From Shimazuella alba (GTDB taxonomy: Bacteria > Bacillota > Bacilli > Thermoactinomycetales > Thermoactinomycetaceae): a stretch of 64,000 bases of DNA. Location: NCBI RefSeq assembly GCF_009831235.1, contig NZ_WUUL01000004.1:1-64000 (forward strand), in the 5' to 3' direction. The translations under genes were made by a program, and so were the position numbers. Within the stretch, counting starts at the first letter, position 1. Every line of letters starts with the position of its first letter. A model generated the notes under the pieces. It had not been told where the DNA came from and did not search any database. It saw only the letters and a program-made list of their open reading frames with translations. This document shows, piece by piece, positions 26,563 to 35,865 of the stretch.

Positions 26563-26775
26563 TTAGGTGGTTAATATCAACCAGTAACATGCGTTAGCCA
26601 GATATGTGGTGAATGTGTTGTATCTGTTAATAGTATTGAATTTGCCCATCAAATAACGATACGCATAGATCGAGTCATTATCAATGACTCCTCGAGTAAT
26701 AGTTTTCTTTTCGATTCCAGACTCACCGAAAACATCCACGCTGACCTTAGATGTGTTGGACATGTGGGTTGCCAT
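26563..26775 (-). CDS. Small hypothetical protein
   Basis: A 70-residue frame starting ATHMSNTSKVSVDVFGESG from ATG 26775; a weak AGGGAT lies upstream. The first 50 residues look protein-like (VIDNDSIYAYRYLMGKF); the end is less convincing. Family unknown. A separate short frame on the other strand at about 26417-26503 ends PCTFCKRTKLL, which may be a zinc-ribbon remnant. Confidence 0.35.
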   Translation of the reverse strand: MATHMSNTSKVSVDVFGESGIEKKTITRGVIDNDSIYAYRYLMGKFNTINRYNTFTTYLANACYWLILTT

Positions 26776-27124
26776 TATCTAATCCCTACTGCTCGACCAA
26801 CACTTATGGGAATTTTTGCTATACATTAGAGAAGAAAGGCAATTGGTACAAGGTAATGAAGTAGTTAAATTAGGTCTGCACAGCTCGCTGGGTTTTCTAT
26901 TTATGGAAACACGGTCATATCATCGCTTTTTTATTTAATTCCAATTATAGCAATGTTTAAAACATATATACTTTTCACATTAACATATGTATGTACAGTG
27001 TTTTAATAATCTGAATATGTATAATAATAGGAATTGAATCTACAAATGTTGTTAAACAGAGGATTGTTAAATTATAATTGAACTAGGCTGAGATACAGCT
27101 TACTGCTAGGGAAGGTCTCATACC

Positions 27125-27430
27125 ATGAAGGTAACCAGTACTCGTGTTGAGTTCGAGGACAAAGACTTCACTACTCAATATCAATATAAGTCCTTTACAG
27201 GCGAAAATGGAATTGAGATTAAATGTATCTGGGCTGACGCTTGTCCAGTAGGGGTATTGAAGGAAGTTAAGAGAAAGTTTGTTGAAGTCCACTCTAGGAA
27301 TCCTAAATGGATGTCTCCAACAGCAAATCGTAGTGGTGAGCGTCCATGGATTTACCGTCAATTTCTTGAATCTGGTGAGACTTCCAGACCGATTCACGGA
27401 GTGATATTTGTTAATAGAAGTAAGAAGTAA
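27125..27430 (+). CDS. Hypothetical protein, G+C-rich cassette
   Basis: A 101-residue frame from ATG 27125 (KVTSTRVEFEDKDFTTQYQY), behind GGGAAGG and a TATAAT at about 27075. It has a beta-rich first half, then VGVLKEVKRKFVEVHSRNPK and SGERPWIYRQFLESGE. It is followed by a terminator at 27522-27545. No family recognised. Composition and the one-gene, own-promoter, own-terminator layout match the cassettes at 23205 and 41046. Confidence 0.5.
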   Translation: MKVTSTRVEFEDKDFTTQYQYKSFTGENGIEIKCIWADACPVGVLKEVKRKFVEVHSRNPKWMSPTANRSGERPWIYRQFLESGETSRPIHGVIFVNRSKK

Positions 27431-27521
27431 TCTTAATTAATCCGCAAATTAGCGGAATAAACCTGGGCAGCATCCAGTTGTCCAGGTACACGAAAATAAG
27501 ACGTAAGCATAAAGATAGAGT

Positions 27522-27545
27522 CGTTATAGGACGGTTTTTTTATTT
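27522..27545 (+). terminator. Intrinsic terminator
   Basis: GTCGTTATAGGACGG with a T7 run and ATTTTA; related in sequence to 23585-23612. Confidence 0.55.
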
Positions 27546-27599
27546 TACATATAGTAGGAATTGATCGAAGGGTTTCAATTCTCGGAGAAGGAGACAACA

Positions 27600-27715
27600 T
27601 CCAATTGAAAGATGGTCGGCGTGGAGTTGTATACTACACAATTGTAGGATTAAGCATTTCAAGTGATAATGTAGGGGTGATTACCATGGATAGTGAGTTT
27701 TGAGGATGTGAAAGA
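27600..27715 (+). pseudogene. Fragment of a small phage-type gene
   Basis: Reads IQLKDGRRGVVYYTIVGLS then SDNVGVITMDSEF before a stop, and after a shift FEDVKETNE. It matches the pattern of small phage proteins with KLKDGRxG ... DGEDFEDV. A worse copy lies at 24060-24190. Confidence 0.5.
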
Positions 27716-27716
27716 A

Positions 27717-27880
27717 ACAAATGAGATTTGTGCTGGACGACTGGTTTCCGTCCAGCGTGATGAAACATTAAGACTTCTTTTCTAGCTCACTCTTAAGCCA
27801 GTTGATAACGCCCTGACGAGATAGTTCCTTTTCGCCTTGTCGTTATCCGAAAGGATATTGTAAGCTGTCTGGGTTACTGC
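27717..27880 (-). pseudogene. Degenerate copy 2 of the 66-residue gene family
   Basis: About 154 bases (27718-27871) are almost identical to 33756-33913, including the hairpin GCTGGACG/CGTCCAGC and the 3' half of the gene (QTAYNILSDNDKAKRNYLV). One base is missing at the CCCTGACG stretch, which shifts the frame, and the 5' half is gone. Confidence 0.8.
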
Positions 27881-27907
27881 CAACATTTTGTAAAAATCCT
27901 ACGCTAA

Positions 27908-27978
27908 GAAAAAACAATATCAAGAAAGCCAATTTCCCACTCGCTAAGATGTGACAGGAAAATTGGCTTTTCTTGATA
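27908..27978 (-). terminator. Strong terminator after the sensor kinase gene
   Basis: On the minus strand ATCAAGAAAAGCCAATTT pairs with AAATTGGCTTTCTTGAT, followed by ATTGTTTTTTC. Confidence 0.85.
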
Positions 27979-28009
27979 ACTAGCATTGAACGTTATAAGA
28001 CAGAAACGA

Positions 28010-29041
28010 TCAATCCTCAAAATCGAGATAAGTATAAAATTTAGGGAAATGAAGAACGACCTTTGTATATTCTCCCTCTTTCGATTGAATGGAAATATCG
28101 TGATCCAATTTTTGCGTCATTTGTTTTGCCAAATATAATCCCATACCTGTAGATTTCGTATGGCTTCTCACAACAGAACTAGTAAACCCTTTTTCGAATA
28201 CACGTGATAGGTCTGCTTGACTTATTCCTACACCAGAATCTAGTATTACCATTCTTTTTTCTTTCTCATCCTCTTCGTAAGAACATGAAATTTGGCCATC
28301 TTCCATCGTATATTTCAGTGCATTCACCAAAATTTGATCTACAATAAATGAAAGCCATTTACTATCCGTCTGAACAGATACTTCTTCCTCATCGATCGTA
28401 AAACGAATATGTTTATGGATAAACAATTTCGCATACTTTTTGACATTCTCCTTGATAATTCGATTCAAGCTCACTTCCTCGATAAAGTAATCTTTCGAAA
28501 AAGCATCAATCCGAGAATAATATAGTGCTTGTTCTACATAACTATCGATTTTTTGCATCTCATCTTCTAATTTATCTACGATATCATCAATTGATTTTCC
28601 ATCACTTTTTTCCATTATTAGATAGCTCGTAGCAATGGGTAGTTTTACTTCATGAATCCAAGAAAGAATAAAATCTTGATGATCTTGCTTCTCATCATAG
28701 AGTTTTTGCATTTGTTTGGTATAGGCACGGTTTAGTTCTTTTAATTGTTGCAGATAAAGCTTTTGAGCATTTGTTTTGGAATCAGGTAAATCTTGAAAGA
28801 TCACCTTTCCATCAGCATACAAACTTTTACTCAGATCTTTGAAAAATTTTTTATGATAATAATACCCGCCTATCACGTAAATACAAACCAAAGAAAAACA
28901 GACCACATTTGTATATATGATATTATGTATAGCCAAACGTTGATCTTCATTTATAAGTAGCATCAAAGAAATAAACATCATGAGGGCGATATACAAAAGA
29001 ATAAAATATCGCTTATCTTTCAAGTAACTCGGTAGTGTCAT
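28010..29041 (-). CDS. BceS-like intramembrane-sensing histidine kinase
   Basis: A 343-residue sensor kinase with two N-terminal transmembrane helices separated by only a few residues (FILLYIALMMFISLMLLI and IYTNVVCFSLVCIYVIGG), so no outside sensor domain. The phospho-acceptor box is WIHEVKLPIATS (His near 138), followed by NALKYT (N box), LDSGVGIS and GMGLYLAKQM (G boxes). This layout is that of BceS-type kinases, which sense peptide antibiotics through flux of their partner ABC transporter. It overlaps the regulator gene by four bases (start codon within the stop region) and an ABC transporter lies divergently after one gene. Confidence 0.9.
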   Translation of the reverse strand: MTLPSYLKDKRYFILLYIALMMFISLMLLINEDQRLAIHNIIYTNVVCFSLVCIYVIGGYYYHKKFFKDLSKSLYADGKVIFQDLPDSKTNAQKLYLQQLKELNRAYTKQMQKLYDEKQDHQDFILSWIHEVKLPIATSYLIMEKSDGKSIDDIVDKLEDEMQKIDSYVEQALYYSRIDAFSKDYFIEEVSLNRIIKENVKKYAKLFIHKHIRFTIDEEEVSVQTDSKWLSFIVDQILVNALKYTMEDGQISCSYEEDEKEKRMVILDSGVGISQADLSRVFEKGFTSSVVRSHTKSTGMGLYLAKQMTQKLDHDISIQSKEGEYTKVVLHFPKFYTYLDFED

Positions 29042-29721
29042 GGAATAAGATACCCTTGACCTTTCTTTGTTTGTATAAAGTCTTTCTTTCCTATATCAGC
29101 GAGTTTTTTTCGTAGTCTTGTAATATTGACAGTCAACGTATTATCATCAATGAAACTCTCATCTTTCCAAAGTTCTCGCATGATTTTGGTTCTTGCTACG
29201 ATTGTTCCTTTTTGTTGCAGCAACAACCGAAGGATAATAAATTCAGTTTTGGTGAGTTTGGAACTTTCTTCTCCTATATACATATCTCCATCTTTAAGAT
29301 TGAGTACGACTCCATCATGTTCGAGTACATCAGGTTGTATTTCTACATAGGAGTAAGTCCTTCGTAGGAGTGCATTTATTTTTGCCATTAACACGTCCAA
29401 GTGAAATGGTTTTTGTATAAAGTCGTCTCCTCCCATATTCATAGCCATAATGGAGTCCATCGGTGTATTTCGAGACGAGATAAAAATGATAGGAACTTGA
29501 GAAACTTCTCTTATCTTCCAGCACCAATAAAATCCATCATATAACGGCAAGTTGATATCCAACAAAACAAGATGGGGGCGTTCTTTAAGAAAAATAGAAA
29601 ATATCTGAGTAAAATCCTCTATTGATACTGTTTCTAATCCCCATTTTTCAATGGATTCTCTAATTAAATTTCGAAAGTTTTGCTCGTCTTCCACGATTAA
29701 AATTTTCATTCTATCCTCCAT
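29038..29721 (-). CDS. BceR-like OmpR-family response regulator
   Basis: A 227-residue regulator; ATG 29706 (KILIVEDEQ) is also possible and is nearer the family start. The receiver domain has acidic EDE, phospho-acceptor Asp in LVLLDINLPLYDG, and the conserved Lys in IQKPFHLDVL. The C-terminal winged helix contains LTKTEFIILRLLLQQKG and IDDNTLTVNITRLRKKLADI. It is expected to turn on the ABC transporter genes at 30592-33250. It is transcribed before and coupled to the kinase gene. Confidence 0.9.
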   Translation of the reverse strand: MEDRMKILIVEDEQNFRNLIRESIEKWGLETVSIEDFTQIFSIFLKERPHLVLLDINLPLYDGFYWCWKIREVSQVPIIFISSRNTPMDSIMAMNMGGDDFIQKPFHLDVLMAKINALLRRTYSYVEIQPDVLEHDGVVLNLKDGDMYIGEESSKLTKTEFIILRLLLQQKGTIVARTKIMRELWKDESFIDDNTLTVNITRLRKKLADIGKKDFIQTKKGQGYLIP

Positions 29722-29844
29722 TTTAAAAAGCAGTACAACCTGACAATTTTGTAAGGTTGCAATATCAAATGTAAGGTTAATTCCTTATGCGTTATTTTAC
29801 AATCAAAGTCATCAGAAGAGAAATATTAGTGGAGGTAGTAAATC

Positions 29845-30570
29845 ATGAAAGAAGTTTCATCATTCACGGATAACGGCTTTTCAGGGCGTTGGGTAGGCAG
29901 TATTAGCTTAATATTAGGTCCATTACTTCTGTTTATAGGGGTAACACTCCGTTGTCCATTCGACTTCTTCTTTCCCTATCAACTAACAGCCTATCAGGAT
30001 CATTCTACTTTAATGGTAGCATCGTATAGTACATTTATTGCAGGAAATATTTTGATGTGGCCAGCTGTCCTCACACTTGTTCAATTAATTAGCAAACGTA
30101 ACCCGAACTGGGCTTTCTGGGGAGGCATGTTTACCATCTTTGGGCTTTTTGCTCGCACCTTTCATGCAGGTGTGGATCATCTTGCTTTTCAATTGGTTCA
30201 TATACAAAATTCAACACTAGCCACAAAAGTCATTGGGGATGCTTATGGAGCATTTCATATTTTCAGCACTTTCAATCTGGCTATTATGTTTGGTTGGATC
30301 ATTTTAGCAATTGGAGCTTATCTCTCTCGCACACTCAATATATATTGTGCCATTGCCTTAGGATTGATGTCTGGACTCCCTATAGGTGTTCTCAAGGGAA
30401 CGTCACCTTTTTCGTTTGTTGCAACAATCGGATTATGTATCGCACTGTTACCACTTGGGTTTAAAGTTTTACAAGATGGTCCAAAACCAGCAACTCGTTC
30501 TGTTTTAAGTTGGTCCATCGGAACGATCTTGTTAATTGGGATATTCTATCTTTTTGGACAAGCAGGGTAA
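29845..30570 (+). CDS. Conserved multipass membrane protein next to the Bce-type transporter
   Basis: A 241-residue protein with seven or so hydrophobic helices. It starts at ATG 29845 behind GGAGG and is encoded 22 bases before the ABC ATPase in the same direction, so it belongs to the transporter operon. Recognisable stretches: VGSISLILGPLLLFIGVTLR, FHAGVDHLAFQLVH and WSIGTILLIGIFYLFG. I do not know a named family with a proven role. Its position suggests part in peptide-antibiotic resistance or sensing, which is inference. Confidence 0.65.
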   Translation: MKEVSSFTDNGFSGRWVGSISLILGPLLLFIGVTLRCPFDFFFPYQLTAYQDHSTLMVASYSTFIAGNILMWPAVLTLVQLISKRNPNWAFWGGMFTIFGLFARTFHAGVDHLAFQLVHIQNSTLATKVIGDAYGAFHIFSTFNLAIMFGWIILAIGAYLSRTLNIYCAIALGLMSGLPIGVLKGTSPFSFVATIGLCIALLPLGFKVLQDGPKPATRSVLSWSIGTILLIGIFYLFGQAG

Positions 30571-30591
30571 ACAGTAAAGGAGGAAATATGG

Positions 30592-31359
30592 ATGGAAACC
30601 ATACTAGAGGCCAAACATTTGAAAAAAGTTTATTATAACAACGGAAATGCTTTTCAAGCCTTAGACGATTTGGAGCTTACCATTCACGAAGGTGAATTTG
30701 TGGGGATCATGGGTCCCTCGGGTTCTGGTAAAACGACATTACTCCATCTACTTGCAACAATCGATGAACCAACTTCGGGAGAAATAAAGATAGTGGGAAC
30801 AGATATCATGCAACTTAATGAAGATCAACTATCCAACTTCCGTCGAAAGCAACTAGGTTTTGTTTTTCAAGATTATAACTTACTCGACACGCTAACGGTA
30901 AAAGAAAATATTCTACTACCACTGGCATTGGAAAAAATGAATGTAAGCAAAATGGAGCATAGAGTAGAGAAAATAGCAGATCGATTGGGCATTCGCTCGA
31001 TTTTAGAGAAACATCCTTATCAAATTTCTGGAGGACAAAAACAGCGAACAGCAGCAGCACGAGCGATGGTAGCACGTCCTAGCCTTATATTAGCTGACGA
31101 ACCAACAGGTGCACTAGATTCGAAATCGGCCACGGATCTACTGGAAAGTTTAAAAGAAGTAAACGAATTGGATAAAGTGACGATTCTGATGGTTACTCAT
31201 GATGCTTTTGCTGCAAGTTACTGCAAGCGAGTTATCTTCATCAAGGATGGCAGAACCTTTACGGAACTCGTAAAGGGAGGTCAATCACGAAAAGAATTTT
31301 TTCAAAATGTAATCGATGTTCTGCCTGTTTTGGGAGGAAATACACATGACAGTGTTTGA
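30592..31359 (+). CDS. BceA-like ABC transporter ATPase
   Basis: A 255-residue ATPase of the MacB/LolD/BceA class. Walker A is [11 protein letters not shown], the signature QISGGQKQR replaces the usual LSGGQ, Walker B is [12 protein letters not shown], and the switch His is in VTHDAF. ATG 30592 has AGGAGG eight bases upstream. It energises the permease encoded next, whose start overlaps the end of this gene by 14 bases. The pair most likely removes peptide antibiotics from their membrane targets and signals to the kinase at 28010. Confidence 0.92.
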   Translation: METILEAKHLKKVYYNNGNAFQALDDLELTIHEGEFVGIMGPSGSGKTTLLHLLATIDEPTSGEIKIVGTDIMQLNEDQLSNFRRKQLGFVFQDYNLLDTLTVKENILLPLALEKMNVSKMEHRVEKIADRLGIRSILEKHPYQISGGQKQRTAAARAMVARPSLILADEPTGALDSKSATDLLESLKEVNELDKVTILMVTHDAFAASYCKRVIFIKDGRTFTELVKGGQSRKEFFQNVIDVLPVLGGNTHDSV

Positions 31360-33250
31360 CATCGTAAAAAAGAATTTGAAGGGTAATATCCAAAACTATC
31401 TATTCTATTTCCTCTCCTTCATGATAAGCGTAATCGTTTTCTATACTTTTGTTTCTTTGCAAGATGTACCTGAGATCCAAGTAAGGACAGAGTCATTTGA
31501 GATTTTACGCTCGATTATTTTCCAAGCATCGTTCCTATCGGTTTTGTTTGTTGGAGTTTTTATTTGGTATTCCAATTCATTTTTTACCAAAAGACGCAAG
31601 AAAGAAGTAGGATTATACGTTCTTCTTGGAATTAGAAAAAAAACGATAGGAAAAATGTTATTTTACGAAAATATTATCCTTGGATTAAGTGCTTTGTTGG
31701 CAGGTATCCTACTAGGAGCCTTGTTTTCTAGACTATTTGTCATGCTTCTCCTAAAATTGCTCGATTCTCCGATGAATATTCCTTTTCATCTATCGTTCGA
31801 TGCCATCATTTATACCGGCATGGTATTTGGATGCATGATTGCACTTACTTCCATTCAAGCATATCGCTTGATTTATCGTTTCAAACTGATTGTTTTTTTC
31901 CAAGCTGAAAAACAAGGAGAGCAGGTCCCTGAAACCTCTGTTCCATATACTATTTTATCTTTTGTTTTGTTGGCATGCAGTTTCTTAGTAGTCTATCGAC
32001 CTATTTTGGATGAACCAATAGTCATATTGGGTTTATTCTCTTTATTTACGATTACTGGAACTTATCTCTTGTATCGTTCTGTAATTGTGCTTTTAATAAA
32101 AGAGATTCAAAGAAATAAACCCTATTATTATAAAGGTACCAATCTAATAGGATTCACTCACATTTTGCACCGAATTCAAGGTAATACTCAACTCCTTACC
32201 ATTATCAGCTTGCTAAGTGCTGTTACTCTAACAGCATTTTATATGGGTTATAACGAGTACGACAGTGTCAAGAAAAAAGCGATGAACTATGCTCCCTTTA
32301 GTTATCAATACACTTCGAATAATAAAGCTTTTGACCAACAAGTTAAAAAAGTCGTAGAACAAGATAAACAACACCCTGTACTTACTCAATTGGATATTCC
32401 AGTGATCCAGATGAACGGTGATATCTCAGCTTTTGAATATATTCCATACGGGTATCCAGTAAATAAAACGACTATTCGAATCTTATCTTGTAGTACCTTT
32501 TATCAGATCGCAAAGGCGTTAGGAAAAAAAGAAACTTTACATCTAACAAAGGATCAAGCAGCTATGATTCGACCTTATCTAGACTACATGAATTCAAACT
32601 ATATTGGGCAAAAGCTAATCTTACAAGGCAACCACACTCTATCTATTGTCAAAACATTAGAAGAGCGAATTATTAATTGGAGTGAACCAGATTTATATCT
32701 TGTGGTTAGTGATTCAATGTTTAAGGAGTTAAAGGAACAAAATGAACCATTCCTTTACAAGACATATCGTGTAAAAGATCAAGAGGCTACTAGAACAACT
32801 TCTAATCAATTGTTGTCATTAGCGGCAGATAAAAAAATCGAGCTGTCAACGTTTTATCGGAATTATCGAATGAACATAGAATCTGCTGGAGTTGACCTCT
32901 TTTTGTTGGGTTTTTTAGGAATCATTTTTATTGTAGCGACAGGAAGCATCATTTATTTGAAACAATTGATGGAAGCTTATTTAGATCGTGACTGTTACCA
33001 TACTCTTCGAAAGATCGGTACGACTAAGCGAGAAATAACCATCATTATCGCCAAACAAACTTTATTTGTTTATTTATTACCACTTGTAATTGGCATTTTA
33101 CACAGTACCATGATCTATACCATCCTCTATCCAAGGGGAGAAGTGTTTACAATGAACGTCCTAACTTCCATCATGGCTTATGTTTTTATCTATTTTCTGT
33201 ACTATGTACTAAGTGTTTATTCCTACAATAAAATTGTAAATAGTAGATAG
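31346..33250 (+). CDS. BceB-like FtsX-family permease
   Basis: A 634-residue permease with ten predicted transmembrane helices and a large extracellular region (about residues 305-520) between helices seven and eight, the diagnostic layout of BceB-type peptide-antibiotic resistance permeases. An FtsX segment begins VFIWYSNSFFTKRRKKEVGLYVLLGIRKK early on, and the C-terminal part repeats the pattern (DCYHTLRKIGTTKREITII). The start at ATG 31346 follows GGGAGG; the longer frame from 31316 lies inside the ATPase gene. The extracellular loop likely sets the antibiotic specificity, which cannot be predicted here. Confidence 0.9.
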   Translation: MTVFDIVKKNLKGNIQNYLFYFLSFMISVIVFYTFVSLQDVPEIQVRTESFEILRSIIFQASFLSVLFVGVFIWYSNSFFTKRRKKEVGLYVLLGIRKKTIGKMLFYENIILGLSALLAGILLGALFSRLFVMLLLKLLDSPMNIPFHLSFDAIIYTGMVFGCMIALTSIQAYRLIYRFKLIVFFQAEKQGEQVPETSVPYTILSFVLLACSFLVVYRPILDEPIVILGLFSLFTITGTYLLYRSVIVLLIKEIQRNKPYYYKGTNLIGFTHILHRIQGNTQLLTIISLLSAVTLTAFYMGYNEYDSVKKKAMNYAPFSYQYTSNNKAFDQQVKKVVEQDKQHPVLTQLDIPVIQMNGDISAFEYIPYGYPVNKTTIRILSCSTFYQIAKALGKKETLHLTKDQAAMIRPYLDYMNSNYIGQKLILQGNHTLSIVKTLEERIINWSEPDLYLVVSDSMFKELKEQNEPFLYKTYRVKDQEATRTTSNQLLSLAADKKIELSTFYRNYRMNIESAGVDLFLLGFLGIIFIVATGSIIYLKQLMEAYLDRDCYHTLRKIGTTKREITIIIAKQTLFVYLLPLVIGILHSTMIYTILYPRGEVFTMNVLTSIMAYVFIYFLYYVLSVYSYNKIVNSR

Positions 33251-33252
33251 AA

Positions 33253-33303
33253 AGAATAATAGCTTCTCCATTATGGATTTGAGGAGGCTATTATTCTTTT
33301 TAC
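33253..33303 (+). terminator. Intrinsic terminator of the Bce-type operon
   Basis: AATAATAGCTTCTCC pairs with GGAGGCTATTATT, followed by CTTTTTA. The remaining bases up to 33556 are A+T-rich and hold no gene. Confidence 0.8.
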
Positions 33304-33556
33304 GCTTCTTTCTCGGATAATTCATATTAATTAGATGATGGAAGTAGTCATGAAAGTCTAACGATTATATTGATACAGTAGTTATATCACGCTTTTCCTT
33401 TTAAATAGTTAATCCTGTAATTGTTTGTTAATGTTAAATTACATCGTAGAAACTACACTCTTCGTTATAATCAGAAGGGTATATGTCACCAGAAAAAAGG
33501 GGTGATTAACTCATGTGATTTTCATCGCAGAATGATTCTAAAGGAGTGAGGATTGC

Positions 33557-33808
33557 ATGACCGAAACGATTCCCTTGTTTTTATCTCAACTTCAGACCAA
33601 AGGAAAACAACCAAAAACCATTTCCACTTACGAAATTGTTCTCAGACAATTTGCTCATTGGATGGAAGAAACAGCAGGTGAATTATTTCGACCTGAAGAT
33701 GTAACTCCTATTGATGTAGCAGAGTATAGGCGATATCTCGATGTAAACCTGCTACAAATGAGATTTGTGCTGGATGACTGGTTGCCGTCCAGCGTGATGA
33801 AACATTAA
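33557..33808 (+). pseudogene. Truncated tyrosine recombinase (N-terminal domain only)
   Basis: ATG 33557 with AAGGAG opens TETIPLFLSQLQTKGKQP then KTISTYEIVLRQFAHWMEE and VTPIDVAEYRRYL, the SAM-like core-binding domain of XerC/phage integrases. After about 65 residues the frame enters the repeated segment that starts at 33755 (ACAAATGAGATTTGTGCTGG) and ends there. The catalytic domain with the R-H-R-Y residues is missing. The insertion or recombination of the 66-residue gene unit cut the integrase. Confidence 0.75.
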
Positions 33809-34005
33809 GACTTCTTTTCTAGCTCACTCTTAAGCCAGTTGATAACGCCCCTGACGAGATAGTTCCTTTTTGCCTTGTCGTTATCCGAAAGGATATTGTA
33901 AGCTGTCTGTAGACCCGGCGGTTCTTCCATCAGAATGTTATATACTGCTGGAAAGCCGTTATTTGCGAGAATCTGCTTTGCTCGCGTCAAGTTCATCTTA
34001 GCCAT
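33805..34005 (-). CDS. Intact 66-residue phage-like protein, parent of the repeated family
   Basis: Starts AKMNLTRAKQILANNGFPAV and continues LMEEPPGLQTAYNILSDND, KAKRNYLVRGVINWLKSELE. It is a small basic helical protein. Two damaged copies of its 3' part lie at 22575-22690 and 27717-27880. The hairpin GCTGGACG.. at about 33770-33797 follows its stop on the minus strand and is copied with it, so gene plus terminator moved together. Function unknown. Confidence 0.6.
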   Translation of the reverse strand: MAKMNLTRAKQILANNGFPAVYNILMEEPPGLQTAYNILSDNDKAKRNYLVRGVINWLKSELEKKS

Positions 34006-34944
34006 GGAAACCTCAGTTCATCTTTAACACGGGAACTTTTCCCGATGCCCATTATTTTACCATAAACACATTGGAACTTTAGGAGGATTATCCTGAGATT
34101 ATTTCGTTAAAGTAAAGAAAAAGTCGCTAATGAATAGCGGTTGTTTTTGTGTGATGAACAACAGATAAGATCCTTATAAATGTGGTCTTTTTTCATGTTT
34201 TTATAAAATGTTAGCCAATAAAGTAATCGTCTGATCAAGGAAGTAATAGAGAACATCGTTTGGATTATGGTTAGATTTATAACACCGACAATATTGGGGG
34301 ATCTACAACCAGAAGGTTTTAAAGGAAAAGGAAAACTAAGAATTACATTTGAAGATTCTATTCAAAATCAAGTCGCAAGATTATGGTTTTAGATCCTAAA
34401 TGTTATCCAGTTGTTGCTTTTCCACTTTTGTCCATCCATCGAACATAAAACTTTTATGAAATTAATCAGCAAATAATTTGAATAAAATGGAGTAGGAGAG
34501 GATCTCCTCCTACTCCATTATGTATGTGTGCTCAGCATGGGATTACTCTATAGGATTACCATCAAAAAAATGTAAAAATTCTACACTAAGCTGAACCAGC
34601 GACCTTGTCACTGAATAAATGAAAAGCACATTTCTAAGCGAATAGAGGTCATGTGCTTTGTTATTGCTATTTATCCGATATGGAGTGAGGAAGCGACATC
34701 CTTCCATGAACTGTTCTTGCTAAGTTTTTTCTTGGTGAAATCGGAGTGATGTCATCACGGTCCCATCTAACAGAAATCATCAACGAAATAATCTTGAGGA
34801 CTAAGCAGTAACCCTGTCACTGACCCGAAAAAGCGTTCCTTTCTAGAAGCTGAAGTTGTGAGCAAATACAATACATCAGTAATAAGATAGTATCTTTCCC
34901 ATATGATATAATATTCGTAAGAAAAAGATAATATCATACAAAGG
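34006..34944. other. Long gap with fragments and terminator-like hairpins
   Basis: A 41-codon frame near 34267-34392 reads VRFITPTILGDLQPEGFKGK and ends QVARLWF; it looks like the tail of a lost gene. A strong hairpin TGGAGTAGGAG/CTCCTACTCCA lies at about 34487-34517 and another, GCACAT/ATGTGC followed by TTTGTTA, at 34625-34660. Otherwise empty. Confidence 0.45.
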
Positions 34945-34953
34945 ATGTTATCA

Positions 34954-35559
34954 TTGCAAACACAAAAATTACAAGCGAAAAACGCTTTTTTGTATGGGGT
35001 TATAACCCTAGTATCTATTATAGTTGTACCACTCCTCCTCCTAGGCTGTGCATGGTTAACACAACATCCATATTTCGGAATAGCGGGTTATTTCGTTGCT
35101 TTTCTTATTCTTTGGATAACTGGCCATTTTTTTGGTTTTTCTGTATTTTCAGGGGTTGGTATTAGTGTTTTTGTATTTCTTATGTTCACAGGTCCTGCAT
35201 TGAGTTATCTATATTTGGAAAAAACAGGGATAAAACAAACTGCAATAATTGTAGATATACGACATTACAATGTTGTGGATACCCTTGATGGTTTCTACTA
35301 TTCTGAACGAGATTGGGATTGTAAGTTAGTAACAACAGACAGAAAACCGATCCGCTATGCGCTGGAAAATGAAAACGGTTGTTTAGGTAATCTAAAGGCA
35401 GGTCAAAAAATAGAAATTGTGGAAGATCCATCAGGCTGGGTTCGACCCATGACGGCGGCCAAACTGTATGGATCACCTTCATGGGAATCTTGGGTTTCTG
35501 CTGGTATTGGTTTGTTATTTCAAGTGTGGATTTTGTTTAGACTGCGCTCAAGAAAGTGA
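34954..35559 (+). CDS. Hypothetical membrane protein
   Basis: A 201-residue protein with three N-terminal hydrophobic helices (AFLYGVITLVSIIVVPLLLL, YFGIAGYFVAFLILWITGHF, FSGVGISVFVFLMFTGPAL), a soluble domain of about 100 residues (IIVDIRHYNVVDTLDGFYY, RDWDCKLVTTDRKPIRYAL), and a final helix. TTG 34954 is a better start than ATG 34945 because AAAGGA lies eight bases upstream. The soluble part looks like a beta-rich domain facing the outside or periplasm-like space. Family unknown; no operon partner. Confidence 0.6.
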   Translation: MQTQKLQAKNAFLYGVITLVSIIVVPLLLLGCAWLTQHPYFGIAGYFVAFLILWITGHFFGFSVFSGVGISVFVFLMFTGPALSYLYLEKTGIKQTAIIVDIRHYNVVDTLDGFYYSERDWDCKLVTTDRKPIRYALENENGCLGNLKAGQKIEIVEDPSGWVRPMTAAKLYGSPSWESWVSAGIGLLFQVWILFRLRSRK

Positions 35560-35710
35560 AAGATGACTACTCTATGAGGAATATACGGGAAATAATCAAT
35601 TGCCACATTGAACCTACAAGAAACGTCGATATATCAACGTGGAATACAACACTGTAAAATTATACAAGGGCTTTTTACTTGATTATAAGACATAGACGAA
35701 AAGTAAATGA

Positions 35711-35749
35711 ACCACTTTTGTCAACAGACCCGGCACAAGTGGTCTTTTT
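35711..35749 (+). terminator. Intrinsic terminator
   Basis: ACCACTTTTGT pairs with ACAAGTGGT, followed by CTTTTTAT. Confidence 0.75.
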
Positions 35750-35865
35750 ATCTATCGTTAGGACGATAGGAATGGTGATTTATGTGTTAGCTGTTAGAAA
35801 AGCGATCTTCAACCTTTTGGTAACACAATATTTTTCTCTCCTGTAAAAATCATCATATATATAAG

